A stretch of DNA of 64,000 bases. It comes from Daphnia carinata (lineage: Eukaryota; Arthropoda; Branchiopoda; Diplostraca; Daphniidae). The stretch covers positions 62,001-126,000 of the forward strand of contig NW_026712464.1 in NCBI RefSeq assembly GCF_022539665.2. The letters are read 5' to 3'. This document shows, in pieces, positions 20,780 through 32,037 of this stretch (position 1 is its first letter; each line of letters opens with the position of its first letter). The translations under genes and the position numbers were made by a program. The notes under the pieces were generated by a model. That model was not told the origin of the DNA. It searched no databases and saw nothing but the letters and a program-made list of their open reading frames with translations.

Positions 20780-22026
20780 ATGTCTTCTAACAAAAACGTT
20801 TCCATGACATCCATTAAGCAAGATCATCAGGTCTGGATTGAGGATCTTCTGAACGTCTGTGTAAAAATTGACGAAGCCAAGCAAGAAATGGAAATCGAGG
20901 CTGAAACCGAAATAGTAAAACACAAATCATTGAACAAGATGACGATGACCCAGATTTACTCAACAAGGTGATGGAACATATAAAGAAGTTCGAATAAGAT
21001 ACGGATAGTGACGCAACAAAATTGAAACTACCACCCTGCACCATAATCAAAGTGAAGACGAGCAATCCACTGAAGAAGCCACATTCAAAGACTTAGAAAA
21101 CACCAAACATTTAAAGAAATGAACCATCCCAAGACACGAGGAGCACAAGGAATCGGTGGAAGTACAAAATAGTGAAAGGGAAGAATCTAACGCCAGCGAT
21201 TACGGCGATGGATACTATAGCGCAACAACGGAAGATAATGACAACGACAGCGTGTGCTACGAGATCAGAAGTATTGAAAGCACTACGAGCATCCGGTCGC
21301 ACGAAATATACGAACAAGAAATAAAAATAATGCAAGGTGATAATGACCAAAGTGAAATAGAAATCAGCGGACCCAATTACGAACCACCCGCGGACGACAC
21401 CGAAGAAGAACTAAGCAGCGCACCGAGAGAGCATGTCGTTCACAGCTGCAATAACTGCATGCTGAAAATTTTTCCCCTACTAGTCGCCGGAGAAGCAGCT
21501 AACCAACGCATCGCAAAGCCACCGCGGATAATAAAGTGCATCTCCTACGCATCCTACATCATCCCAAGTGCCAATTCAGTAAATGGAACTGTTTGGGGTA
21601 AACCCCCTTAATGGTAGCAATTGCACTAAGAATCATGGAAGTGCTGTGAATAACCTCCTTAATAAAACAATGAAGCCGCGACGGGGATACCATAATGCAC
21701 CACGCGGCAAGATTTAATAATAAACGGTTCGCCACCAGTGCGTATATGCACGAAATAAATATAAAGCAACGTTCTCTACCGGATTGTGAAACCGTTCTCA
21801 TCGTGGCCATACCATATGAACATCCAGAGATCGTAGAGCTATTGTTGAATAAAGGAGCCCAATAGGACAAGTCCGGCTTGGGAAACTACGCTGCGGATTA
21901 CACTGAGGACAACGAAGACATAGCGAAGATATTTCTAAACAGACATAACGCCACGAAGAAAAAGTCAGGAAGCTTTAATAATCCACTATGTACCAGGAAC
22001 GAGAAGCAAACGGAGAAGAGTATGTA
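20780..22026 (+). pseudogene. ankyrin-repeat protein (I-kappa-B/vankyrin-like), decayed
   Basis: ATG at 20780 opens a hydrophilic, acidic N-terminal region (KIDEAKQEMEIEAETEIV). After frameshifts near 20945 and 21070 it continues through the acidic frame 21156-21611 (EREESNASDYGDGYYSATTE...). From about 21600 the protein shows ankyrin repeats: PLMVAIALRIMEVL, then DGDTIMHHAARFNNKRF near 21697-21745, then ETVLIVAIPYEHPEIVELLL and NKGA near 21788-21860, then DKSGLGNYAADYTEDNEDIA. The opening DGDT of a repeat is seen in I-kappa-B/Cactus proteins and viral ankyrins, which bind and restrain NF-kappa-B. It lies 200 bases before a polypurine tract and LTR. It carries at least three stops and two frameshifts. 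Alternatives are a host gene fragment or a generic ankyrin protein. Confidence 0.6.
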
Positions 22027-22228
22027 ATTCAACATCAGACGAAGATTAAGTACAAGATTCGTCACTGCAATCTACCACGGAATATTTTTAAAAGCTCGTT
22101 AACATATAGAGCTTAAAGATATTTCAAAACCAATATTTTAAACAGAAAGATATTTTCATGACTAACCTTTTAAAAACGATCTAGAAACTAGACTTAAAGA
22201 TATAGTTCCAACCCAAACTTCTCTCAGT

Positions 22229-22241
22229 AAGGAGGGAGGGA
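22229..22241 (+). promoter_or_regulatory. polypurine tract
   Basis: AAGGAGGGAGGGA lies directly before the LTR start TGTAAT. This is the usual place for the primer of plus-strand DNA synthesis and fixes the element on the plus strand. Confidence 0.8.
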
Positions 22242-22577
22242 TGTAATAAGCCAACGATCGCTTTTGTTAAACTTGACGGTAGCCTACGCTAACCTTGAAG
22301 TGGGTGTGACGCGTAGTGTATATACTACATCTTCCCCGTCGAATAGGAGTCGCCTCCATAACGCGGAGCTACGGTTGGTGCATGGGGTACAATCATCACA
22401 CCTCGCCCCTATCACGCTCCCGCCGTCTAAGTATGTTTCCTATTATCACCACACGTGCGCTATTGTAGCTATCCAAGTGGTATATCAACCGGTTTATTTG
22501 GTCAGAAAGTAAGAGTTGCCTTTGACGCTCCTATAGTGTACTTGTACCGGGACAAATAAACGGAATATAACATTACA
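22242..22577 (+). repeat. 3' LTR of the env-ankyrin element (336 bp)
   Basis: The repeat starts TGTAATAAGCC and ends with AACATTACA, giving six-base inverted ends (TGTAAT/ATTACA). AATAAA at 22555-22560 fits a polyadenylation signal close to the end. Its outer end abuts the inverted satellite block. No second copy of this LTR is visible in the window. Confidence 0.75.
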
Positions 22578-23324
22578 GTAGTTATACAATGAGTTTCATG
22601 ATGTAAATCTTAACAGGATCAAATATACATGTATTTAATCTGAATATAGTGTTATGAAATGAGTTTCATGAAATTTTTTTAAACAGGATCAAATATACCT
22701 GTATTCAATGTGAATACAGTGTGATACAATGAGTTTCATGAACTATATTCAAACAAGATCAAATGTACGGGTATTCAATGTGAATATAGTGCTATGGAAT
22801 GTGTTTCATAAATTACATTCAATCAGGATCAAATATACGTGCATTCAATGTGAATATAGTGTGATAATATGAGTTTCATGAACTTTATTCAAATAGGATC
22901 AAATAGACGTGTATTCAATGTGAATAGAGTACTATAGAATGTGTTTCATAAACTACATTCAAACCGGATCAAATATACGTGTATTCAATGAGAAAATAGT
23001 GTGATACAATGAGTCTCATTAACTACATTCAAACAATATCAAATATACTTGTATTGAATGTGAATATAATGTGATACAATGAATTTTATGAACTACATTC
23101 AAATACGATCAAATATACGTGTATTCAATGTGAATATAGTGTGATACAACAAGGTTGCTGAACTAGATTCAGATGGGATCAAATATACGTACAATGAGTT
23201 TCGTGAAGTAAATGTAAACAGGATGAAATGTACGTGTGCTCAATTTGAAAATAGTGTGATACAATGGGTTTCATGAACTATTATTTAAACAGTATCAAAA
23301 ATACGTGTATTCAATGTGAATATT
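22578..23324 (-). repeat. diverged inverted block of the 70-bp satellite
   Basis: About 10.5 monomers of roughly 70 bp, read as AATGAGTTTCATGAACTACA...AATATAGTGTGATAC on the plus strand, are the reverse complement of the large array starting at 39645. They differ from one another at many positions. All carry the TCATTGTATCAC-type (B) segment rather than the derived CTGATTCTATAAC (A) segment. The block begins immediately after the LTR at 22577 and fades out at about 23324. Confidence 0.9.
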
Positions 23325-23486
23325 GTTGCTGATGTTACCGGCGTCGGGCGAATAATGTTAAAAGCAAGTAACGTATGGGACGAATAGATAAGGACATAAC
23401 GGTGAAGTACTCCAATTGATGAACGGAACAAAGTATATTTGCCAAGACATTCTAAGTACAGCACACTTCACTTACGGTTCGCGAAG
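23325..23486. other. short unique spacer
   Basis: A 160-base stretch lies between the satellite block and dispersed repeat copy 1. I recognise nothing in it. Confidence 0.4.
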
Positions 23487-23937
23487 GGTGACCAAGTGTG
23501 AAGTACACTTTCCGTCCAAAAACTTAGAAGGGAGTTAAATTCAAGGGATAGGGAGGGGTATTGAGAAAAATTATTTATGAAAAAGTAACAAAAAATCTAT
23601 ATTAAGTAAGGAATGCTATATCTTTTGGGAAAAAAGAATTTTTTTAGCTCAACTCTAAGTATTTTATTTAAAATATTAAAAAACCTAGTCTTACCATTAC
23701 AATTATGGGGAAAAACCGGGTGTGCCTATTTCGTGAACGAGCACCTAGAGCATTAGCGGTAAGTTCTACAAAAAAACTAAGTGTTAGTGTATTGTAGATC
23801 ACGACCTAATCTGATCAGCAAAATAAAAAAAAATCTACCTTTATCCAGTAAATAGCAATGGAAGTTTAAGTGACACCGTAGCGCCATAAGAATACACGTA
23901 AATGGGGGAGGTGTGCCTAATAATTTGGTGGGTACTG
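23487..23937 (-). repeat. dispersed repeat R1, copy 1 (pogo-like end)
   Basis: About 450 bases match 33207-33671 in the same orientation with only scattered differences, from GGTGACCAAGTGTG to GGTGGGTACTG. The right end reads on the minus strand CAGTACCCACCAAATTATTA, very like the TIR of the transposon at 5951 (CAGTACCCGCCCTAATTATC), and is followed by TA. Only this end has a recognisable TIR, so the copy is probably a half element. No protein is encoded. Confidence 0.8.
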
Positions 23938-24440
23938 TATATACATATTTTTTGTAACTGTGATTGACTTCGAAACATTTTATATACAAAGTATAACATA
24001 TTAAATTTTTTCCTCTTACCGTTACTTTTTCCAAATTAAGGTTTTTAAATATTTAGTTCAATACTTATTTATTTAAATGTTATCATAGTCATATATTATT
24101 TGCAAAGTTAATTTAATTGGTGAGCATATATATATTTTTGCTAAGTTTAATATTGATAATGAATCTATTCGCATTATTTATTTTTTTAGATATTTATTAA
24201 AATGTTATCAGAGCCATGTATTATTTTCAAAGTTTGCTTTATTTATGCACATATATATATATTTTTGATAGTTTATTATTTATCTTGAAACTCTTTATTT
24301 TTGATGTGTAACGTTTCCAATTTTTATCTTTGTTCCTTTTTCAATTTAAGTTTAATAAATTTTTAGTTCAATACTTTTTCATAAATTGTTATCAAATTCA
24401 TATACTGTATACAAAATTTATTTTTTTTTTGTGTAACTCT
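23938..24440. repeat. AT-rich degenerate tandem repeat next to R1 copy 1
   Basis: Roughly 150-base units share TTAGTTCAATACTT, AAATGTTATCA and CATATATTATTTGCAAAGTT, near 24035, 24181 and 24340. Related units follow R1 copy 2 at 33700-34140. The units are strongly diverged. Confidence 0.55.
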
Positions 24441-25781
24441 ACAAATGTTTTTTCGACAGTTGATCTTCTCTGTTTCTACCTCTCCGCTCCATCCTATGTA
24501 TCGCACTTTTTCCTTGTTCCCATCCGCATTTTTCGCACTTTCTTTTGCTCTGCAGTCCTGTTGCTTATCCTCACCTTCGTTATCGCTAATAGTGATTAGC
24601 TCGTATACCCTCTTCGTCTCCTGATGGATTTATGTGTTACTCCATTTTGTTATCCTGAGAGGTGTTGTTATAGGCCATTTTGAGATGAATTGTTGGTTTG
24701 TAATGCACACTTTGCTTTGCGAAACTTTGTTGTTGTTATGCCGTTGAGACACTGGGAAGAGTTTAGTTTACGCATTTTGCAAAATCTTGCTTATTCAAAG
24801 ATCTTCATGTTGTTTTTCATAAGTTCTTGTTTCTCTGTTCCTAATTTGATAACAGGTTTGTCTTTGCATTTAATTATTTTCCATTTTCGGTTTCATACCC
24901 TTTTTGGGTGAATTGTTTCTACGTCTTGTGTTGCGCTGACATTTGGATTTATCGCAGGGCGAATCGACGAATATCCTGTTTGTTTTTGAACTTTCTTTAT
25001 TCCTTTTTAGTCATTGTCATTTTCTTATAGGGGTTCTTACGTTTTTATTTTTCTTTGTGAGTTAGTTTCTGTCGTTCTCTGGTACGTAACACTGCTTGAT
25101 TTGTTGTTCTGCTCGTTTCTGTCGTGGTTTGTGATGCCAAATTTCGATTTTAACTACTTTTCGCGGTATCGGCGAAAAGTTGAAACCGCGTTGTCTAGCA
25201 TTGATAAAGCGCCATATCCCACTCCTGAGAGTCATTTCCAGCGGTTTCGTCCCATGGATCGGCAAATGTTTTTTACTTGTTTCAATTTTACTTTTCTGTT
25301 GCGAATTTTGTGCATTTTAAAAAACGAACACCCATGGATCAAAGACTACTATTACTTTTATGTGTTTTTTTTTTCTAAGATAATTCATCTTATTTCATTT
25401 AATACTAATTTATCTGATTTCTTCTAGGGAACCATCCTGGGTATGCCGCGATATCGCGTCCCCCAAGCATTGAGATTAATTGTGCGCTCACAAAATTTTT
25501 GAAAAAATATTTTGATTTTGAGCATAATTCTTGGATACTGATGCTCCTGATGATTTTTTTGTTATTGATTTTTGATTTTGTTAGTTTGTAGTTGTGTTAG
25601 TCGGGAATAAAATGTTATTTGAGTTTGTATCTTTGTTTGTTTTCTACTATAAATCTTCAAGAAGGGGATAATGGTTAGGATTCAAAAATAATAATAATCA
25701 ACGTAATTGTTGAAGCTTTTAAATGCTGGTAAGTAAAAGTTATTTTCTGGGGCTGCTAATTTATTATGTAATTAACTAATG
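24441..25781. other. unassigned stretch left of Gypsy element 3
   Basis: No recognised gene. The minus strand can be read as short hydrophilic pieces (for example ELITISDNEGEDKQQD near 24590), and a 12-bp palindrome CGCGATATCGCG lies at 25448-25459. The 3' LTR of element 3 should fall here but no TG...CA repeat with a polypurine tract was found. Several Met-started frames are AT/TTT-driven and probably chance. Confidence 0.35.
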
Positions 25782-28700
25782 TCAAGGACTACGTTTAGTG
25801 GCTACTTTTTTTTTAATTTCGATGACCTTGGGAATTTTACTTTTTATTGAATTACTGCTGTCTGTTTCTGACATGCAACGACATAGGTCTTCCCAAGCCA
25901 TGCCATATCCGACTACGTAAGTACACGTGATGTGTTTTCCTGTACATCGTTTGGGTGTTTCAGTTTTTCGATAGATGGGTACATTAATGAATTTGGTGCG
26001 CTTGGTCGTGGAGGGCGTATTTGACCTTGTCTTTCTACTGTCGGTTGTGCGGGGGCGACGTTCTATGAACGGTTGTTCGATGGCTATGTCTGAATGGTAA
26101 TTTGTCTCTCGTGCCGGTATCATTGATGCGAGTTCGTGTTCTTCCTCTATGCCATCTTCGTATCTGCTTGTAAACTTCCGGTTTCTGTGGATATATTCTT
26201 TAATCTTCGAGATAGGGTTGCAAATGATGAAGATCCGTAAGCCATACGAGAATAACACAAATCCAATCGCTGAAAGGCCTATTTTTTCAATTTATTGAAC
26301 CATGAGAATATGTGGTCTATTTGATTATCTTGTTGTTCTGACATCACAATATCTCCAACAGAATTGAATTTCCTTCTTGCATTCTGCCTACCTCATTTAA
26401 TATATTCAATTGTTCCATCTTCATTGTTAAATGTGCTGGATGACTTTTCAGCGAAATCGAAATCGTTAAGATGTAGTTCTTCAAATTCCGTATTGGGTCA
26501 AATTTGGCATGTGAATGTTTGTTTTCTGGCGTATCCAATCTCCTGTTGTAGAGTTGTGTTCCCAGGTATGTAGATTTCCATTTAAGTTGACTAAAGGTGT
26601 TTTCCAAAAACAATCGGAATATGGGTGAATTGACCACCCATCTGTTCCGATCGTACAGTTCTTTCTTTCGTAAGTGAAGAACGGTTGGAATCCACATTTA
26701 GTTTCATTTGCTGATATAAAAATTCTTTTGCTTCACATTGTTGAAGTGTCATTTCTTGACCGAACCCTTTGTAGTCGTGTGCAGATTAGTAAGCCTACTG
26801 TTACTGCAGCTAAAATTCGGTTTGTTTGAGCTAAGATAACAGCTTGTGTTCTTTTGATGGCTGATAATTGACAGTATACGTCCCGAATTTCTTTTGCAAG
26901 TTTGTTTTCATGTTCAGTTTCAATGCCTATTTTATATTGGTCGTGCATTTTATTAATTTCGTATTTTATTTTATCGTTGAATTCTTCAATATTTTTGGGT
27001 AGGGCGCTTTCTGATTTTCCTTAATTAGTGAATCTTCAGTTTTCTGATCCATTCAAATTATCAGGGACTCTGCTGGCAGTAAATTTCTATTCTTGTCTTC
27101 CTCGATGGCCTGAATTTCAGTTTCTTCTACTGTAGACGTTGTTTCTGTTGTAGTTAATGGGGTCATGTTGGCTGTCTTTGTTGATGACTGTGGTCGTCGA
27201 ACTTTCTTTTTATCATTGTGGTGTACTCGATGTAGTTGAGCTTGGTTGACGCGTTGTTGTTGTTGTTGTTGCTGTTGTGAGCTTCTCGTAGTGGCCGTTG
27301 TTGTTGTTAACGTAGACTTCGTGGTTGTAGTGGTTGTTGAAGTTGAAGTTATTTTAATAGTTGTCGTAAGCCTAGTAGTAGTGTTCGGTTTAGTGCTTGT
27401 TGACGTGATTATTGGTTTTGTAGTTGTGTATGGTTTTGTTGATGTTGATGTTATACTGGGTTTCGTTGTTATTTTATGTGTAATTGTCGGTTTGTTGGCT
27501 GCTGTGCTTGTAGCTGGCTTAATTGTTGTCGTGGTTTTTACCGTTGTTCTTGTCGTTGTTCCCAAGGTTGTTTTTATCGTGGGCTTTGTAGTCGTCGTAG
27601 CGCTTGTCGTTGTTATGGATTTTTCTGTTGTGGGCGTGGCAGGGGGAGTGGCCAAATTGTTGTTCTTCTCTGATTGGTTGTTGATCTCCCTTTGCATTAG
27701 TGACGGTATAGATGGGAGTGCTTTCCCGTCCAATGACTGTTGAGCGTGTAGCGCTATAATGGCTGCCTCTGAAAGCGTCCTTATTTGATGTGGGTTGCGA
27801 TATTCAAAGCTAAAGTGTTGATTTTTACTGGAGCTGTGACAATGCCCCAGGCTCACACGTCCTACTCTCTGTGTTAGACACTTTCTGTCTGATGAAGGTG
27901 AATGTAATCCGGTTCTATCTGTTGCCATGAGCTGGCCTGTGTGTTCGAATGTGCCCCAGATTGAGCTGGTGTTCGCGCATTCTTGAAGAACGAGCATTGT
28001 TGTATTGGCTTTAACACAGGTATTCGTGTTGAATGGTCTAATGGTGAAATCAGATGTATATTCGAAAGCTTGTCCTCGTTCTTTTGTTTTGCTGCAGTTG
28101 GCAACTGTAGTTTGTGATCGTACTAATGGGTCATTACTGCTTACCAGTGCTCTTCATTCTTCTTGGCATTTTGTCCACTCAGTATCGCATTCTTCCAGCG
28201 TCATTTGCTTGTTTATTCCATAATGAGTTAGACATTTTTCACTCGGTGCTTTCCCATTTTTCAACAATCACTAAGCAATCATGTCCCAGATTATATTTCC
28301 GCTACCGTGATTAGCTTTTAAAATTCCTCCGAATAGTGGTGAATTAATCGTGGTTGTGATTGCCTTTCGTTGTTCTTGCTGAATTTCCAGCATTTCCGCT
28401 AATGTTGTATCCGGAAAATTTTCGAGGATCTCAGGATTGGTGTTTACAGTTTCGAAGATCCATTGTTGTTGTACGCTGTTGTCTCTGCATTCTTCCAGTA
28501 TGATATCTTGGATTGGTGCTAGTGTAATACATAAATGTGATTCTTGTGAGATTAATTGATAATTTTGTTGATCTAGGATCAATCGTGTTGAATATGCCGA
28601 ACATTTGGCTACAATCAGTCGGTCTGCTTCTCCTTCCGTGACACAGGTATCGCTGTTTTGTAATCGTATTGTTTGATCAACGATGTATTCGAATTCCGAT

Positions 28701-29921
28701 TTTTGTGGAAGTGGATCGGCGTTGTTGGGACGAAAGTGACCAGTTAATTGTTTGGTATCTCCAGGTGTATAGATTATGTGTATCGTGGCGTTATGTATGA
28801 TGAATCTTTCTTTTTCTTTGGTTTTTACTGTTTGTTGATATCCCATTCTTATTCATCCCCAAGCGTAAGAAATGCTGTAAAGGCGTTTAACTATTTCTGA
28901 ATCTTCGATAGGAGTGTTTAGCAAGATTTAACTTCCTGCTGGATGGATCGTCTCCGTCTGGTTAATTGGAGTTCTCTATAATCCTAGCATACTGATGTAT
29001 CCAGGTGAGTATTCTGCATGCATGTATTTATAGTTGTTTTAAACATCTCATATAGTTTCCTTGTTGTTTCCGTTGGAAAAATTAGGTATGTAAGCGGTAT
29101 ACCGACAACTTTGAGCCTTGTGGTGTGATGTACCGATCGGGTTTGTTGAGGAATGATATCTCGATTTGTCAATTCGTGTCATGGAGACGGCTGGTGTTTT
29201 CGTGTTCTGGCATTCTTGGAAGTTCCAGATATCCGCTTCCCTTAATCAATGGTGGTGAGTATGAGTTATTTGTTGTCCTATCTCCCCACACTATTGTGTT
29301 TTGATTTTGAATGAAGTGTCCTTCCTGCTGGGTGGTGTTTAACGGTACAAAAGGGCTTTCAATGGGGTCATCTGGTTTTTCTTGTCTTAGCGTGATTTGT
29401 TCTGCTACACAGTTGAGGGTGTGGTATTGTTTCATGGCATACCATTGCCCTTCGCCTGTTGGAGTGGCTATAAAACTCAGTCCTGCTGGTCCGGTCTGCA
29501 TGTTGTTATCGCCACACTTCTTGTCGTTCACCATTTTCCAGCATTCCAGTAGGGTTATTAGTTTAGTTTCTTGTGAATATATTGTGTCAAAAGATCCAAC
29601 CCAAAATGATCCTGTTATTTTCTTCGTTTTTATCCATTGTTTACATGTCCAGCCTTTCCAAGAAGCTGCTGGTTTCTGCGTCGTTTTTAAAGTGTACAGC
29701 GTGGGTATTCTGGGTAAGTGTGCTGTATCTGTTTCCTTGTTGTTGCAGTAATATGGTGCTTCTATATCTAAAATTCCTCTGGTCTTTACGTTGTTACAGT
29801 CGCATACGGTTGAATAGATGGGATACGTTGATGGAATGATGGTAAGTAAGTGGATGAATAATAGTATCAGTTCCATCTGTGAAATAGAAATTTGAAGGTT
29901 TTTAGAATCTTGATACTTCAT
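25782..29921 (-). pseudogene. env: envelope glycoprotein copy B (retroelement-captured)
   Basis: A minus-strand gene of about 4.1 kb, broken into several frames, begins right after the integrase. A hydrophobic signal peptide (ELILLFIHLLTIIPSTYPIY) precedes CDCNNVKTRGILDIEAPYYC, and the ectodomain is cysteine-rich with many N-linked sites (about 29921-29169, then 28846-28271, then 28104-27650). A Thr-rich mucin-like stalk follows at about 27650-27300, then eight glutamines and a basic stretch. 26948-26733 carries a heptad-like island (LAKEIRDVYCQ) and 26697-26344 more ectodomain. 26258-25782 holds a membrane segment with CNPISKI and a cytoplasmic tail of about 140 residues. It resembles captured arthropod viral glycoproteins, chuvirus-like by the N-terminal cysteine pattern, but the family is not certain. 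At least six breaks make it non-functional as it stands. Confidence 0.75.
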
Positions 29922-29935
29922 TACGTTGCCGTAAG

Positions 29936-31309
29936 TTGTATCGTGGATTCGTCATTCTAGTGCGCGCAGGATTATTTGGTATAGGACCGGGAATATCTGG
30001 TGTGATGATAATACGAGACTCCTCTTCTGTTGCTCGAATTATACGCGTTTTAGGAGGAGGCCTTTTTTCGTTGTTACTGAAGTGTTTTCTTGGCCTTCCT
30101 GGTCCTCGTCGTATTGTTTCATTTCTCGGTTGGTTTGTCGCACTTGATGTTCCTACTGCTCCTTGGTTTACTGGGATGTACAGTTTTAGGCGGTTGACGT
30201 GTACTATCGATTTTAGTTTATCATTGTTGGCGTTTTGAATCTCGTAAGTGAGATCTGAGAAATTTCTGGTGATTTGGATGGTCCGTTCTATTTGTTGATG
30301 AATTTTCCGGCAGTTGGTGGGGCTTTTAGTAGCACAAAGTCACCGATGTTGTATTTGATTGCTTTTGTTCCTTTGTCGTAATATCTTTTTTGTTTTGTCT
30401 GTGCCGGAAATAGGTGTTCCTTCGCTAGTTGCTGGGCCTTCTTCCATTGATGTGAGTACATTACACTGGTGTCTTCGTATGTTTCGTACCGTCTATCTAT
30501 TTTGATGTCGTTTGGGAGCACTGGTTGTCTTCCAAAGAACAGGAAGAATGGGCTTTGTTGTAGTGCTGATTGCTTCGCTGTGTTGTAAGCAAATGTGGCG
30601 AACGGAAGATATTTGTCCCAATTTCCAGCTTCATCCGTCACGTAGCAAGCTAACATGTCACATAGGGTTCTGTTGAATCGTTCTACTAATCCGTCTGTCT
30701 GGGGATGGTATGCTGTTGTTCTAATTTGTTTGATTTTCAATAATTTGAAAATTTCTTGGATTAAGCTCGACAGGAAGTTAGTCCCTTGATCAGTTAGGAC
30801 TACCTCGGGGGATCCATATTTGGTAAAAATATCATTAACCAAGATTCTAGCAATTGTTTGGGCAGTCTCATCTTTCATCGGCACGGAAAAAACAAACGAC
30901 TGGCATAATCTGATAGGATTAAAATATACCTATATCCCTTTACGCTTTCTGGAACTGGACCCACAATATCCATCACAAGTCTTTCCCACACCCTTTCGGC
31001 TGGGGGCATAGGTTGCAATGGTGCTTTACTTCCTCCCACAGCCTTGCGTTTTGCGCATTTTAGGCAATTTTTTATGTGTTCCGTTACGTTTTATCGCATG
31101 TTTGGGAAGAAGTATTGCTCTCGAAGTATGGTTATTGTTTTTTCTATTCCTAAATGTCCTGTGAACATGTGATCATGATTTGCTCGTAAGATCCCTGTGA
31201 TTAACGGTATAGGGACTACTAATTTTCCTTTTCTTTCTGTTAATAGACCTTTCTCGTTGATTATAAAGTTGCTTGTGAATCTGCTATTTTTCTGGCTATC
31301 TTCTTGCAT
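29936..31309 (-). pseudogene. Gypsy element 3 integrase
   Basis: 31309-31091 holds the zinc-binding domain: ILRANHDHMFTGHLGIEKTI with the two histidines. After an in-frame stop at 31091-31093 the two cysteines follow in CLKCAKRKA. The core begins with MDIVGPVPESVKGY (first aspartate). After a frameshift near 30885 it continues with EVVLTDQGTNFLSSL (second aspartate) and AYHPQTDGLVERFNRTLCDM (glutamate). The C-terminal part includes AYNTAKQSALQQSPFFLFFG and KYNIGDFVLLKAPPTAGKF, then a shifted frame to about 29936. All catalytic residues are present but in split frames. The envelope gene begins directly downstream at 29921. Confidence 0.85.
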
Positions 31310-31353
31310 TTTTTTAATTAATTTTTGGCAATATTTATCTGCTTGCTGTAGTT

Positions 31354-32037
31354 CTATCCATCTGTCTTCTCTCCAAGACCATTTACTTTCACTTCCAATT
31401 CGCTTTCAAAACTTACGTTCTTCTTCTGAAGACTTTCCCTCTCAAAACTTTCGCTTTCTTTTTTAATACTTTCATTTTCTCTCTTAGTGTGTTCTTGTTT
31501 CTTTAATCTTTCGCTCCTTAATTTGTCTTTTCGTCTTTCACTTTCTTTTCGAATATTTTCAAGCTCTCTTATGACTGTTTCTTTTTCCGTTGCCCTTGTT
31601 TCTACTCGTGCTAGCGGCACTATTGGAATAAGGCTCATGGTGTCAGCATTTTGGTGCGACTTCCCAGGCCGGTACCAAATGAAGATGCCAAATTCTTGAA
31701 GTTTGAGTGCCCATCTAGCTAATCTTCCTGCGGGTTCTGTCTTGCTCATTAACCATTCTAAAGGTATATGGTCTGTAAATACGGTGAATCTGCGTCCGTA
31801 TAGATATGTCCTAAACACTTCGATTGCGTGGATGATTGCGTAAGCCTCTTTTTCTGTGGTTGACCACTTGGCCTCGCGGTCGTTCAGATGTTTAGAGCTA
31901 TACGCTATGACGACTTCCGCGTCGTCTGATTCACAGGGTTCCTGTACGTCGGACTCCGCTGAATCCGCTGATTGAGGTAGAGTCTGTATCTGAGCCAAGA
32001 CTGCTCCTATTCCGTATCCTGAAGCATCCGTGTACAT
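31354..32037 (-). pseudogene. Gypsy element 3 RNase H and connection
   Basis: RNase H degrades the RNA strand of the hybrid during reverse transcription. The minus-strand frame begins MYTDASGYGIGAVLAQ (catalytic aspartate), then VVIAYSSKHLNDREAKWSTT, EKEAYAIIHAIEVFRTYLYG, FTVFTDHIPLEWLMSKTEPA, RLARWALKLQEFGIFIWYRP and GKSHQNADTMS. These are all expected motifs of Gypsy RNase H. It then runs into an unusual charged stretch of about 70 residues rich in K, E and R (ESERRKDKLRSERLKKQEHT) before the integrase, which may be a coiled coil. Frame continuity with RT is broken by the short duplication noted at 32061. Confidence 0.85.

Larger units (their letters stand above)
16983..22577 (+). mobile_element. 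3' half of an env-bearing LTR retroelement with an ankyrin gene
   Basis: On the plus strand a decayed envelope glycoprotein gene (16983 to about 20300), a decayed ankyrin-repeat gene (20780-22026), a polypurine tract (22229-22241) and an LTR (22242-22577) follow each other. The envelope is homologous to that of Gypsy element 3, which lies directly behind a Gypsy integrase, so this is probably a related element that has lost gag-pol. The membership of the ankyrin gene in the element is inferred from its place between env and LTR. Confidence 0.6.

Noticed and set aside
21111-21350. Minus-strand 79-residue hydrophobic frame
   Set aside because: Antisense shadow of the acidic part of the ankyrin gene.
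24330-25427. Several plus-strand frames of 70-137 residues rich in Phe, Leu and Ser
   Set aside because: They follow T-rich composition, overlap one another, and show no domain or start context.
25448-25459. 12-base palindrome CGCGATATCGCG as a replication or att site
   Set aside because: Short palindromes of this size occur by chance in 64 kb and no flanking structure supports it.
27246-27743. Plus-strand 165-residue frame almost wholly of valine and cysteine, membrane-protein-like
   Set aside because: It is the antisense shadow of the Thr-rich stalk of envelope copy B. Threonine codons ACN read backwards give NGT, hence the Val/Cys/Gly richness.
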